DNA from: Mycolicibacterium sp. CR10
GTDB lineage: Bacteria > Actinomycetota > Actinomycetes > Mycobacteriales > Mycobacteriaceae
Assembly: GCF_005222675.1 (NCBI RefSeq)
Contig: NZ_STGE01000072.1
Location: 1 to 64,000 of the forward strand
Reading direction: 5' to 3'
Length of the DNA: 64,000 bases
The translations under genes and the position numbers were made by a program. The notes under the pieces were generated by a model. It was given only the letters and a program-made list of their open reading frames with translations. It was not told where the DNA came from and searched no databases. Below, in pieces: positions 16,036-25,640 of the stretch (the stretch's first letter is position 1; every line of letters begins with the position of its first letter).

Positions 16036-19000
16036 TTAGTCGTCGATGCCGGCGCCGAGGGTGCGGTCGCGGTCCTTTGAGGCCGCGAGGTCGGTGCTGC
16101 GCCATCCCCGGGCGAGTTGACGACGTTGTGCGGAGCGGACCGCGCGGGCGGCGGTGTCGTAGTGGGTGAGCAGTTGCTGCCATGGTTCGCTGAGCCGTTT
16201 GCGGCCGAGGCGGTCGGCCAGCGTGACCGCTGGCGTCGACGCCAGGAGCGGATCTTCGGGCGCTGACGTGGAGATCGTGAGTGCGTTGTTCCAGGGCAGC
16301 GAGTGCGTGAGCAGCTGCACCGCGGACGAGCTGGGCCCTCGGCTGGTGCCGGGATCGAGAAGGACGAGGCGGGCGTCTGCGGCCGCAGCGTGGCGGGCGA
16401 GGCCGACGAGCTGGCCGGGCTCGGCCGCCGCGGGATCCTCGATGACGACGATGGCTCCGGGCGGCAGCGCCCACTGCTGCTCACTGACCTGCTGTTGTGC
16501 GTGCTCGATGGTGGTGATGGTGTCCGCCAGCTCGGCGTCGTGGACCGTAGTCGAGCTGGCCGCGGTGGGCGCGAGCCACAGCACCTTGCGGTCCTCGGCG
16601 TTGGCGGCGCTGCGCAGGGTGTAGAGCGCGGCGACGGTTTCGCGGTCGGTGATGTCGGCGCGGATGACGGCGAGCCGATAAGGCTGCGCGGCCACGGATT
16701 TGAGGCGGTCGGCGGTTTGGGGTTCGAGACCGGACAGTGCGGCGTCGGGAATGAGCAGGGGAGTGCGCTCGGGGTCGAGGTGGCCGGCGACTTGCAGGAG
16801 TGCGACTTCCGAGCATGCCGACCCAAGGAGCTGTTCGAGGGTGTCGGAGGTGGAGGTCTGCGCGGCCGCGAATGCGGTGGCAATGTCGCGCTCGGCACCT
16901 TCAAGCGCGCGGCGCAGCGCCGGGCGCCGTACCCGCAGCGCGTTGAGGGCGGCGATGTCGGCGCGTTCGGCGTCGCCGCGTGCGGCGGCGATGTCGCGCT
17001 CGGTGACGACTTTGTCTGCGCCGCCGGCGGCTGCCGCGCGGGCAGCCTGTGCGTCGGCGAGGGCCTGCTGGAACTTCAAAGCGGGCGGTTGGTCGGGGAG
17101 CAGGTCGGTGTAGAAAGCGATCTGCTGGCGGGACGAGATGATGTCGAGTTCGTCGGCGTCGGGAGTGGCCAGCAGGACGTCGAGCTGGCTGCGTGAGTGC
17201 TCGATGAGGCGCAAGGTGTCGTTGTAGGCCCTATCGGCGTCGGACCACTGTTCCATCACCTCGGTGATGGCGTGACTGTAGGGACGGTCGGCGTCGACCT
17301 TGCGGCGCATGCGCACCAGCTCGTCGGCGGCGGCGCGCAGCGCCGGGCCATTTCCGGCCTTAATAGCGGCGGCCAGAGTCTTGATTTCGTCGCAGACATT
17401 CCGGTACTCGGCACGCCGCGCGATGAATGCCTCCATGGTGATGCCCAGTTCGGGTGTAGGGCGGTTTGCGGTGAGGTCCTCAAATTGCAGACCGGCATAT
17501 TCGTCTGCCCAGTATTCGAAGGAGTTGATTTCTTCGGGCGGGGCAATCTCGAAAGAGTCACCGAAAGGCGAATGCTCTTCGACGTGCGCGTAGGGATCTT
17601 GCGGGTCGGGCGGGAACAGTGCTTCCTCGGCGGGATCGATCGGTGCCTCTTCGGGCGCGGGCAGGTCCACGAATTCCACTCCGAGGCAGGCTTGTAGGCG
17701 ATGGGTGAAGGCATCGACGGTGTAGGTGATCAGCCGGGCGTAATCGCCGGGCGGGATCGGATGGTCTTCGTCGGTGGCGTCAGCGAGCTGCTCGGCGGCG
17801 ACGTGCAGCAGATCCCGCGGTGTCCACTTCTGCGGATCCGCCGCGCTGATCGCGGCGACCAGCCCAGGCCAGGCGGGATCAGAGGTGATGATTTCGGCGA
17901 GCTCGGTCCCGAACACGACGTCGATATCGGTGACCCAGGGCGGGCGTAGCCGCGAATGGGTGGTGGCCAGGGTCGCGGTCGGGGACAGCGCGCCGCAGAT
18001 GCGCCACCACAGTGCTGCCGCGGGCAGCTCGTCGGGCAGCGGTCCTTGCCGTGCTGCGGTCGTAATGATCTGGCGCAGTTGCGGAGTGATGCGGGCGGCC
18101 TTGACCAGCTGGTCGGCCAGTTGTGGCCAGTAGGCATCCGAGCGTAGGCGTGGGTCGATCGCGTCGATGAGGTCGTTCCAGCGGGTGGTGTCGGCGCTGT
18201 GGCGGCCGACGTCGCTGGCGGCCTGGCGTTGCAGCGCGGTCTGGACACCGCGGGTGCGCACGGGGAATTGGCGGGCACCGGTGATGCGGGTGTCGGCTTC
18301 GGAGACCCCAATACTGGCGCGGAACACCGCGATTTCTGCGGTCAGGATCGGGTTCACCGTGATCAGCGGGCGTGCCCAGGCGGGTGCGGTGGCGTTGGTC
18401 CAGTCGCGTGCGCGTTCGCGGATCGCATCGGCCAGGTCCTCGACCAGCTTCTCGCGGCGGGTCAGATAGGCGCCCCATTGCGGATCCTCGGCCAACGCCG
18501 CGGGCACGGCGGGTAGCCAGCGCAGCACCCCGATGCCGGAGGAATGCGTGCCGGCGGGGTCGATGCGGTGATCGAGCACCGCGGCAGGGTCCGCGGCGTC
18601 GGAGACGCTGCCCTTGGCCAGCGCCTCGGTCAGCAGCTCGCGCGGGTCGGCCCCACGCAGGGCCAGGACAGACAGGTTGCGGCGCAGCACCGGCCAGGCT
18701 TCGCGCTGGCTCAATTGCGGGATCACCGCGTCGGCAATGGCATCGAGGCGATCGCGGGCACCGACGCCGAGACGGTTCTCGGCGGCGGCACCGAGCGCGT
18801 CGTAGTACATGTCGGCCGCCGCCTGCAGACGCATGGCGGGGTCGGCGGCTTCGCGGGCGGCGGTGGTCGCCGAGACCTGCGCTCCGTCGCGGGCCAAGAT
18901 CCTGGTCAGCACATCGACTGCGGTTTCGGGGTGGGTGGCTTTGGGGGAGAGCAGCCGGTGCGGGTCGCCCTCGGCCGTGGACAGGTAGAGGTGGTTTTCG

Positions 19001-21894
19001 TCGGTTCCGCGGGTCAGCGCGACGTAGAGGTGCTGGCGGGTCAGCATGTCCGAGCCGACGATGTGGCAGGTGCCCCTGGTGGCGCGGCCGCCGGCGGTCA
19101 AGCCCTGTGCGGAGTCGATGGTGGCGGCATAGCCGAGCGTGACGTGTTCTGCGATGTAGTGCGCCGGCAGCGTCACGATGCGCCCGCTTCGCAGATGGCG
19201 GGCTTTCACGGCGCCATCGGGCAGGACTTCGGTGATCGTGTAGCGGTAGCCGTTGCGCACGAAATCGTTGCGGCCGACCGTGATTCGGCGGTTGTTCTTG
19301 CGGGTGCGGATGGTGTCTCCGACGCTGGCGTGGAGCTGATCGGCCAGCACCACGGTGGGCGCCTTGGCGGCCTCGGGGTCGGTGGCCAGACGGTCGAGTC
19401 GGGCGCGGGCGTTGAGCTCGTTGATGACGTCGTTGGTCGGGGCGAGCAGGATCGAATCCCCGCCGGCAGCCAGGTCGGCGCGCCACGCCTGATAGGCCAT
19501 GTCGGCGGCGGTCTCGTCGGTGCCGACATGGACGCGGTGATGGTCGATGTAGAAGCCGATTCCGGCCGGGTCAGCGTCGTGCAGCGCGAGCCCGGCGGCG
19601 GCCTCGGCCGGGGACTTGAACCGCACCACTTCGCTCAAGGTCAGGGCGTCGGTGGCCTCGGCGATGTCACGCAGAATGCCGCCGGCCGAGATCGACGAGA
19701 GCTGTCCGTCATCACCGACCAGACGCACGCTGGCGCCCTTCTTCAGGGCGTCGCGGACCATCGCGTCTAGCCCGGCGGTGGACGCTTTTCCGGCCTCGTC
19801 GACCACGATCAAGGTGTCGGGTCCGACACGCCTGAACCATTCGGGCACATGGGATGTCGCGGCCTTGGCGGGGGCGGCTGACCACACGTACTTGTCCAAG
19901 GTGTCGGTGGTGGCGCCCAGGTCCTCGCCGAGCACGATCGCCGCGTCGGCGGTGGGGGCCAATCCGATGACGTGTCCGCCCGAGCTCCGCCACGCGTGCG
20001 CCAGCGCCGCCATGGCCGTGGTCTTGCCGGTTCCAGCCGGGGCAAGCGCGAGTGCGACACGACGCCCCGAGGTGGCCATCTCGGTGACCAGCGCGGCCTG
20101 GCCGGGGTTGAGCGTGCGCCCACGCGCCGTCGAATCCGCCAGTGCCATTTCGACGTCGGAGACGCTTGCGACACGTCCGTCGCCGCGGTGCACCGCGTCC
20201 AGGATTCGGCGCTCGGCGGCCAGTGTTTCCCGGCTGGTGTAGAGCGCGACGCCATGGCGGCGGTAGACGCTGGCACCGTCGCGGCGACGCAATGCGACAG
20301 GCTCACCCAACTCGGCGTCTTCGACGCGGGCGTGCGGCACCGAGAAGCCCTCTCCGAGGGCGGTATCGGTGAGTCTTTCGACCAATGCGACATCGTGCGC
20401 CACGTCGTGGCCGCGCGCCATGCGCAGCGCTTCGGCGCGCACGTGGTGGCGCTGCCAGGAGGAGCGTGTTTCGGCCACCGTGGCGATGAGTTCGCCAGCG
20501 CGCGACGCGATCCATTCCTCGTCGATCGTGACGGCTTCGCGGGTGGTCTGCGGTGCGGCCAAGGTGTCGGCCAGCATCTGGTTCACGCCGCGTTCTCCAA
20601 GGACCTCGACGGCCTGGGTGTGCCACTCCTGGCGCTGCTCGCCCAGCGAACGCGGCTCGTGCTTGGCCTCGCGCGATTCCAGGGTTGCCTGCTGGGCGAG
20701 CGCGATGATCTCAACGTTGGTCGGTTCGCGTCCGTGATCGACCTGAAACTGCTTGGCCAGCTCGGCGGTGCGGGCCTTGATCGCCGCCCGGCGACTTGAC
20801 CACCGCTCCATCAATTTCGCTGACATTCCGACGATTTCACGCACCGCCCGTTTGCCGCGCCCACGGGACTGTTCGGCGAAGCGCACACCCAGCCTGGCGA
20901 TCAGGTGGGCTTCCAGTCGGGTGTTGTACAACTCCGAGGCCGCGACGGTGAGGCGGTGCAGGGGTTGACCGTCCAACGCGAGCCAGCGGCGCACCCCGTT
21001 GGCGTCGATATAGGACACCTTGTTGGAGATCACGACGTGGGTGTGCAGGTCAGGATCCCCGGCGCGGGAATCGCGGTGGGTGAACACTGCGGCGATGAGC
21101 CCTTCGGTGTCGACCTGGGCCACTCCGCCCGCGCCGGTGCGGGTAAACGCGGCCTGTTCTTGCAGCCATTCCAGGACGTCGGCCACGGCCGCATCGTGAG
21201 CGGCTTCGATCTGCTCGGCCACCGGTAGCGGGGCGATGGCCCACAGTGCCGATACGGATTTCACCGGCGAGAAGGTCAGGTCGTAGCCGGCCACAGCGGT
21301 GGTCTTTGCGCGGGTGTTGCGGGCGATGAATCCGGATAGTTCGCGGTCATCGGCGGGCGGGCGACCGTACTCCTCGCCGAACAGCTCGACTGCGACCCGA
21401 GTGCGGATCTGCGAGCGGATCTCGGGGTCGATGGTGGCGTTCCAATGTGCGCCGACTTCGGCGTTGTGGTCGCGGAAGGCTACGGCCAAGCGGCGCGTGA
21501 ACTCTGGCTCGCCGTCGCGGACCTGGAACTCGCGCCCAAGCCGACCGGCTGCCCTTGGCGCGCCCGATCCGTGACTATTGACGTAGGTCGAGATGCGGTC
21601 AGCGTTGGGATGCAATCCCACCCCGTAGAGGTTCCGCATCTGCGATTCATCGACGCTCGATCCCTCGTCGACCGTCCAAAGTTCCTCGCGGGCTTGCGGA
21701 CTGACCTCACTGCGACCGGTGTCAGACAGGGCGGCCAGGCCGCGTCCCATCCAGCGGCCCGGCGATTCACCCTTGGCCGAGTAGTAGTCGGCCAGGGTGG
21801 AGCGGCCCCGCTCGGTGCTGTCGGCGACAGCGACCTGCCGCACCAGGTACAGGTATCCGTCCCCGGCGGTCAGCTTGTGCAGCGTCATCACCAT
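16036..21894 (-). CDS. traA: MobF-family relaxase with TraI/TraA-type helicase
   Basis: 1952 residues from ATG 21894; a GTG at 21903 would add three. The N-terminal TrwC relaxase domain has the catalytic tyrosine pair at residues 37-38 (DYYSAKGESPGRW) and a His triad (His273 in FTHRDSR; His284 and His286 in HTHVV). A superfamily 1 helicase domain follows: Walker A APAGTGKTT at about 618-626, Walker B LIVVDEAG, GDDGQLS, and late motifs GYAATIDSAQG and VALTRGTDENHLYL. From about residue 1000 there is a long, mostly helical extension that includes an acidic Pro-rich region. It would nick oriT and unwind the strand during conjugation. Nothing in the frame looks broken. Confidence 0.92.
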   Translation of the reverse strand: MVMTLHKLTAGDGYLYLVRQVAVADSTERGRSTLADYYSAKGESPGRWMGRGLAALSDTGRSEVSPQAREELWTVDEGSSVDESQMRNLYGVGLHPNADRISTYVNSHGSGAPRAAGRLGREFQVRDGEPEFTRRLAVAFRDHNAEVGAHWNATIDPEIRSQIRTRVAVELFGEEYGRPPADDRELSGFIARNTRAKTTAVAGYDLTFSPVKSVSALWAIAPLPVAEQIEAAHDAAVADVLEWLQEQAAFTRTGAGGVAQVDTEGLIAAVFTHRDSRAGDPDLHTHVVISNKVSYIDANGVRRWLALDGQPLHRLTVAASELYNTRLEAHLIARLGVRFAEQSRGRGKRAVREIVGMSAKLMERWSSRRAAIKARTAELAKQFQVDHGREPTNVEIIALAQQATLESREAKHEPRSLGEQRQEWHTQAVEVLGERGVNQMLADTLAAPQTTREAVTIDEEWIASRAGELIATVAETRSSWQRHHVRAEALRMARGHDVAHDVALVERLTDTALGEGFSVPHARVEDAELGEPVALRRRDGASVYRRHGVALYTSRETLAAERRILDAVHRGDGRVASVSDVEMALADSTARGRTLNPGQAALVTEMATSGRRVALALAPAGTGKTTAMAALAHAWRSSGGHVIGLAPTADAAIVLGEDLGATTDTLDKYVWSAAPAKAATSHVPEWFRRVGPDTLIVVDEAGKASTAGLDAMVRDALKKGASVRLVGDDGQLSSISAGGILRDIAEATDALTLSEVVRFKSPAEAAAGLALHDADPAGIGFYIDHHRVHVGTDETAADMAYQAWRADLAAGGDSILLAPTNDVINELNARARLDRLATDPEAAKAPTVVLADQLHASVGDTIRTRKNNRRITVGRNDFVRNGYRYTITEVLPDGAVKARHLRSGRIVTLPAHYIAEHVTLGYAATIDSAQGLTAGGRATRGTCHIVGSDMLTRQHLYVALTRGTDENHLYLSTAEGDPHRLLSPKATHPETAVDVLTRILARDGAQVSATTAAREAADPAMRLQAAADMYYDALGAAAENRLGVGARDRLDAIADAVIPQLSQREAWPVLRRNLSVLALRGADPRELLTEALAKGSVSDAADPAAVLDHRIDPAGTHSSGIGVLRWLPAVPAALAEDPQWGAYLTRREKLVEDLADAIRERARDWTNATAPAWARPLITVNPILTAEIAVFRASIGVSEADTRITGARQFPVRTRGVQTALQRQAASDVGRHSADTTRWNDLIDAIDPRLRSDAYWPQLADQLVKAARITPQLRQIITTAARQGPLPDELPAAALWWRICGALSPTATLATTHSRLRPPWVTDIDVVFGTELAEIITSDPAWPGLVAAISAADPQKWTPRDLLHVAAEQLADATDEDHPIPPGDYARLITYTVDAFTHRLQACLGVEFVDLPAPEEAPIDPAEEALFPPDPQDPYAHVEEHSPFGDSFEIAPPEEINSFEYWADEYAGLQFEDLTANRPTPELGITMEAFIARRAEYRNVCDEIKTLAAAIKAGNGPALRAAADELVRMRRKVDADRPYSHAITEVMEQWSDADRAYNDTLRLIEHSRSQLDVLLATPDADELDIISSRQQIAFYTDLLPDQPPALKFQQALADAQAARAAAAGGADKVVTERDIAAARGDAERADIAALNALRVRRPALRRALEGAERDIATAFAAAQTSTSDTLEQLLGSACSEVALLQVAGHLDPERTPLLIPDAALSGLEPQTADRLKSVAAQPYRLAVIRADITDRETVAALYTLRSAANAEDRKVLWLAPTAASSTTVHDAELADTITTIEHAQQQVSEQQWALPPGAIVVIEDPAAAEPGQLVGLARHAAAADARLVLLDPGTSRGPSSSAVQLLTHSLPWNNALTISTSAPEDPLLASTPAVTLADRLGRKRLSEPWQQLLTHYDTAARAVRSAQRRQLARGWRSTDLAASKDRDRTLGAGIDD

Positions 21895-22216
21895 GACGCG
21901 CACGCCGGTGTCCGCATGCGCCGCACGCTACGAACTCGGGGGCTGGCGAAGCCACCACCAAACCGGAGGTTCTTAGAAAACTCTTAGACAGCCGGGTTAC
22001 CTGAGTGCAAGAGGTGTGTGGTCTGTCGTTGGGCGGTGGAAGGGGCCTGTTGGGGGGTGGGCTGAGTGGGCGGTGCGGTGGTGGTGAGGGGACGGGCTGC
22101 ACGGTTGTGGAGCGAGGGGCGGTGGTGCGGTAGGGGCGGCGACGAAAAAATTGGTGGATGGCGAATGTGGCTGTGGTGGTGGCACGTCCGGTCCGGCCCG
22201 TTTTAGTGTCTCGGTC
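21895..22216. other. Candidate oriT/leading region between relaxase and accessory gene
   Basis: A 322-base divergent intergenic region, the classic place for a MobF oriT. It holds a short inverted repeat AACCGGAGGTT (21961-21971), a direct repeat TCTTAGA at 21971 and 21982 (11-bp phase), and then about 190 bases whose top strand is almost devoid of C compared with G and T (for example around 22020-22160). No known nic sequence is recognised, so oriT is an inference from position, repeats and strand asymmetry. Confidence 0.4.
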
Positions 22217-22687
22217 ATGACAGCAGCAGGAACGTCCAAGTTGGAGGCCCGGCGACGGGCTGTGGAAGCGACCCGGCGCGCCAACGAAGCGCGCGCTGCG
22301 CGGGACAAGGCGAACATCGACGACGCCACGAACTTCCTCTACGAAGTGGGCAAGGTCGCCGAAGTCGAGGTCTGGAAGAAGGAGCGCCTGGCCCAGCTGC
22401 GCGAGCAGGTCGACGCCGAAGCTGCGAAGCGAGTGGCCACGCACCGGGGAAAGGCCGGCGCGGCGGTTGCACGCATGCAGGGCCGTGGTGAGACGCTGAC
22501 GACCATCGCCGCACGGACAGACGTCGGAATCGGAATTGTTCGCGCCATGCTGCGGCACGCTCCGAAAGGCGAGAAGTCCACGCCCAGCAACGGTTCGCAC
22601 GCAGTATTCGGTGGCGGTGAGGTAGGTGTCGAGCCTGGCGGTGTCGCCTACCCGGGGGCCGACGAGCCCGACGCGGCCTCGGCTTGA
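22217..22687 (+). CDS. Coiled-coil/HTH protein, putative relaxosome accessory
   Basis: 156 residues from ATG 22217. Residues 8-75 are strongly helical and charged (EARRRAVEATRRANEARAAR), predicted coiled coil. Residues 80-120 look like an HTH (MQGRGETLTTIAARTDVGIGIVRAMLRHA). The tail is Gly/Pro-rich. It is divergent from the relaxase across the candidate oriT, as accessory oriT-binding proteins often are. The role is inferred from position. Confidence 0.55.
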   Translation: MTAAGTSKLEARRRAVEATRRANEARAARDKANIDDATNFLYEVGKVAEVEVWKKERLAQLREQVDAEAAKRVATHRGKAGAAVARMQGRGETLTTIAARTDVGIGIVRAMLRHAPKGEKSTPSNGSHAVFGGGEVGVEPGGVAYPGADEPDAASA

Positions 22688-23019
22688 TGAAGGGGACGAC
22701 AGATGCGCGGCGCGGTGGATGAGACGAACATCGTGTTTGCACGGGCAGCAGAACTCCGGCGGCCTCGGCGCCGGGAATCCGCCGGCCCTGGCGCATCGCG
22801 ACGATGCGCTGCGGGAGCTGCGCACGGACCCGGGACTGTTGAGCGCACGGGGGTCGCGTCTCAGGGGGGTTGCAGCGGCGCAGGGCGTTGTTCAGCCGTG
22901 TCTCAGATGGCACAGCGCAGCGGTAGCTCCTCGAACGCCGCTGCGGCTCGGCCAGTGGGGACGCTGGCGGCGGCTCTGGGCGTGCCCGGTGTCGGTGCTC
23001 GGACGTAGGGTCGGCGGCC
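22688..23019. other. Gene-free stretch before the HNH gene
   Basis: 332 bases. Frames here are Arg/Pro-rich and open only because of high GC. I see no supported gene or repeat. Confidence 0.4.
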
Positions 23020-23526
23020 ATGAGAAGCGCGGGGCAGCTGATCGTTGATCGGGTGTTGCACGCCGCTGAGATTGCCCGGTTCCACAGCCACGTCGTCTGC
23101 GGTCCAACGCTTTCGGATTGCAACATCTGGACCGGGGCGATCGGTGCCGATGGTTACGGCCGTTTCTATCTCACGCGCGACGGTGTGGGGTTCTGTGTGC
23201 GTCCGCATCGCTACGCGTTGGCGATCGCAGGCGGAAGTGTGGCAGCGGGCGTGCTGGGTTTGCACGAATGCGACAACACGGTGTGCGTGAAGATCGCTGC
23301 CGAGGCAGACGTTCAACAGCACGTGGTGTCGGGCACCCAGGGCGACAACATGGAGCGGATGGCGCGGATGCGTCGCGGCGGTGGGCGCCATGCGGTGCGG
23401 CGCTTCGACAGTCGCGGTGTTCGGCGTGAGCGCTCGGTGGCGATGCGATGCGATGCGGTGCGGCACGGCTGGGACGCCGCCGCGGTGCAGGCGGCGCTGC
23501 TTGGTGATCAGCCCACGCTGTGGTGA
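23020..23526 (+). CDS. HNH-like endonuclease (degenerate motif)
   Basis: 168 residues. The pattern CNIWTGAIGADGYGRFYL, then RPHRYAL, LHECDNTVCV and VVSGTQGDNMERM follows HNH_3-type endonucleases, which read C-x-W-x(3)-DGYGR, HRxA, HxCDN..CVNPxHL and GTxxDN. The expected final NPxHL is replaced by KIAAEADVQQHV, so metal binding may be altered. The C-terminus is Arg-rich. Small HNH proteins are frequent beside relaxase genes in mycobacterial plasmids. Confidence 0.6.
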   Translation: MRSAGQLIVDRVLHAAEIARFHSHVVCGPTLSDCNIWTGAIGADGYGRFYLTRDGVGFCVRPHRYALAIAGGSVAAGVLGLHECDNTVCVKIAAEADVQQHVVSGTQGDNMERMARMRRGGGRHAVRRFDSRGVRRERSVAMRCDAVRHGWDAAAVQAALLGDQPTLW

Positions 23527-23756
23527 TCCTGGCGCGGGCGGAGCGGCGTTGGCTGGTGTCGCGCCAGAGACCCTTGGACGGCGGGTTCGTCGCCCTGGCG
23601 GGCGGTGTCGCAGCGTCGAGCTGGACGGGCCAGGGGAGCGGGCGAGAGGGCGCTTTAGCCGCGCTGCAGGAGCACCGCGTCGCGCGGCGGGCGCACCGTT
23701 GTGGCGTCGAACCACACGGGCAGCGCGCACACGCCGGCTGTGCGGGCCCAGCAAAT

Positions 23757-24087
23757 GCGTTGCCGATCAGCTCCGCATTACCCGGTGGTTCACTCAGCGA
23801 TGGGGGTCAGGGCATTCGCTGGTGATCGGAATGCTGATCCTTGCAGCCGCATTCACACCGATGATCGCGTTCCCCAACGTCGCAAGGGGGCGAGGTCGCT
23901 GCGGTCATCGCCCTCGTCGTTGCAGCAGCGGTGCTTGCGGTGGGCTTAGCGGCTGTGTTCACCTTCGAGATGGACACCGTCGTCTCGCTCGCCGGCAACC
24001 GATTGGTCGGTACGCACTACGGCTTCTACAACACCATCATCGGCATCGGCATTTTGGCTGGAAACCTGGCCACCGGCCGTCGTGGCC
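23757..24087 (+). pseudogene. Fragment of an Rv0849-type MFS transporter
   Basis: The fragment corresponds to the C-terminal third of the intact carrier at 51241-52503. QLRITRWFTQRWGSGHSLVIG matches QMRITRWFGRRWGSGRSLAIG, then after a frame change near 23885, FEMDTVVSLAGNRLVGTHYG matches FEMDTVVSLADNRLVGTHYG. Divergence is substantial, so it descends from an older paralog and not a recent copy. Both ends are truncated; the left break is at about 23757 and similarity stops after NLATG (24087). It marks a former second lpqS-cysK2-MFS-like locus. Confidence 0.8.
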
Positions 24088-24326
24088 AACGTACATGCCT
24101 TCACGTGTCGAGAGAGTTGGCGTGCGAGCTCATCGCGATCGGCGCGGAACTGAGCGCAGAACGCTTCGCCTGTGCCAAGCAGCTCTATGATGCGCAGCGG
24201 GTCGTGGAGGTCAGGAATGAGCGGATGCCTGGGGCGGGCATGATGTCCGAGGCTGGAGTGGATGCCGTGGAGGCAGAATCGACGCGGAAGTCGAACCTGT
24301 CCTGGCGATAGACGGAGCGGGCGTAC

Positions 24327-24767
24327 ATGGGAGCTCGAAAGAGGAAACGTGCGCTGCTTCTGGCAGCCGCGGCGATGTGCGGTGCGCTGTTAGCTGCCAT
24401 CGCCATAATTACGCGTGGTTTCGGGCTCATCGACTCGGGATCCGTAGACCCGCGCGAGCGTGCGGCCCAGCAGCGGTGTGAACGTGACGTCGTAGCGCGG
24501 CTGGTGGCGCCGTCGACAGCGAAACTCACCGACGTCACAGTGACGAGCGCGCAACTGGACCCGGAAGTAATGGACTTGTTCTCGTTGTTAAGCGGCGGGC
24601 GCCTCAACGGCGTCGACCACTCCCGCATCAGCGTGCAGAGTGTAGAGGGCGTTGTCGTGGCGCCGAACGAAATGGGCGGCACGCTGCATGACCCTTTCAC
24701 GTGCCGTGCGTATTTTGTCGACGGCGATCTGGTCGACACCCTCGTCGTGTTCGACCACGACCATTAA
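24327..24767 (+). CDS. Membrane-anchored hypothetical protein
   Basis: 146 residues. A basic start (GARKRKR) is followed by one hydrophobic segment (residues about 9-28), then an extracytoplasmic domain with two Cys (QRCERDVVARL, FTCRAYFVDG) that may pair. The domain alternates strands and helices. The start follows a GGAGCGGGCGTAC stretch at moderate spacing. Function is unknown; it resembles small secreted proteins of mycobacterial plasmids. Confidence 0.55.
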   Translation: MGARKRKRALLLAAAAMCGALLAAIAIITRGFGLIDSGSVDPRERAAQQRCERDVVARLVAPSTAKLTDVTVTSAQLDPEVMDLFSLLSGGRLNGVDHSRISVQSVEGVVVAPNEMGGTLHDPFTCRAYFVDGDLVDTLVVFDHDH

Positions 24768-24849
24768 CCTCGCTAAGGACTGTCGCGGTACGTACCCAAA
24801 TCACTCTCGGTTCCGGTCGTATGGATCCGACGCGCAAAGATAGCGAAGG

Positions 24850-25410
24850 TCCTCCTGGCGATTGTTCGACCAGATGTGGCGCTAGATCTGCTTGGGAATC
24901 GCGGTGAACGCCAGCAGATCCGCACGGGCGGCTTCGAGGTCGTCGGCGACCTTGGGGAGCCTGTCAGCCAACGCGTCGATGATCCGATCCTATTACGTGG
25001 CAACCGATTCCTTGTCAGGCTGCTCGAACACCGAAGGCAACAGGGTGCGTACCCACGGCCACGACGCCTTCGGGGTGATCGCCATCAAATTGGTTGTGCA
25101 TTGGGTGCGCCAGTGCTGCCAGGCCGCGCCGGGCGGGGTGGCGCCGATTGCGGCTACCAGACCGGCGTGGGCGTCGGAGGTGACCAGTCGTACCCCGGAG
25201 ATTCCGCGGCCGGTCAGCGAACCCAGAAGGTGAGCCAGGCCGTTCCGTCTTCGGCGGTGCTGACGTCGACGCCGAGGATCTTCCGGTAGCCCTCGGCGTT
25301 GACTCCGACCGCGATCAGGGCGTGCACGTTGACCACACGCCTGGCTTCACGGACCTTGAGCACCAGCGCGTCGGCAGCGACGACCGTGTAAGGGCCGGCT
25401 TTCGTCTAGG
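24850..25410 (-). pseudogene. Remnant of an IS256 (mutator) family transposase
   Basis: On the minus strand the pieces ALVLKVREARRVVNVHALIA, GYRKILGVDVSTAEDGTAW, LTGRGISGVRLVTSDAHAG, WQHWRTQCTTNLM and ADRLPKVADDLEAARADLL are in the order and spacing of an IS256-family transposase core. They are separated by at least one frame change (about 25215) and in-frame stops (about 24995 and 24885). Both ends are missing. It sits at the junction between the mobilization region and the metal cargo, and may have mediated cargo acquisition. Confidence 0.8.
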
Positions 25411-25490
25411 CCACAACAAATTTCGCCGCCCACGAGGACGGCAACTTTGCCCGTGGCCGTCATCACCGCACTGCGGGCGTGATATGCGCA

Positions 25491-25512
25491 ATCTTCATCG
25501 AATCTTTGTCGA
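25491..25512 (+). promoter_or_regulatory. Tandem 11-bp response-regulator box, site i
   Basis: ATCTTCATCGA is followed directly by ATCTTTGTCGA, ending 129 bp before the CPD ATPase start. Direct repeats in 11-bp phase are typical of OmpR-family regulators. The same unit pair recurs at five other places in this island. Confidence 0.6.
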
Positions 25513-25640
25513 ACCAGCACTGCAGGCATATCGATCATTGGAAGGGTGGGCGGTTGAGGCGCCTAGCCTGACGGATGCGAGATCGAGAGGACGTCGCACC
25601 CTGCAGGGAGCCGCTCTGGTAACACTGAACGAGAGACGCT

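Noticed and set aside
16303..19770. Long plus-strand ORFs (297 and 408 codons) opposite the relaxase
   Set aside because: They are Gly/Val/Arg-rich mirror frames of the relaxase-helicase, which has all its motifs on the minus strand.
21767..23754. Minus-strand ORFs of 280-350 codons opposite the accessory and HNH genes
   Set aside because: Low-complexity Pro/Arg/Ser composition and no start signals; the plus strand encodes recognisable proteins.
24185..24739. A 184-codon minus-strand ORF opposite the membrane-anchored protein
   Set aside because: Ser/Thr/Arg-rich with no domain, while the plus-strand ORF has a proper signal anchor and paired cysteines.
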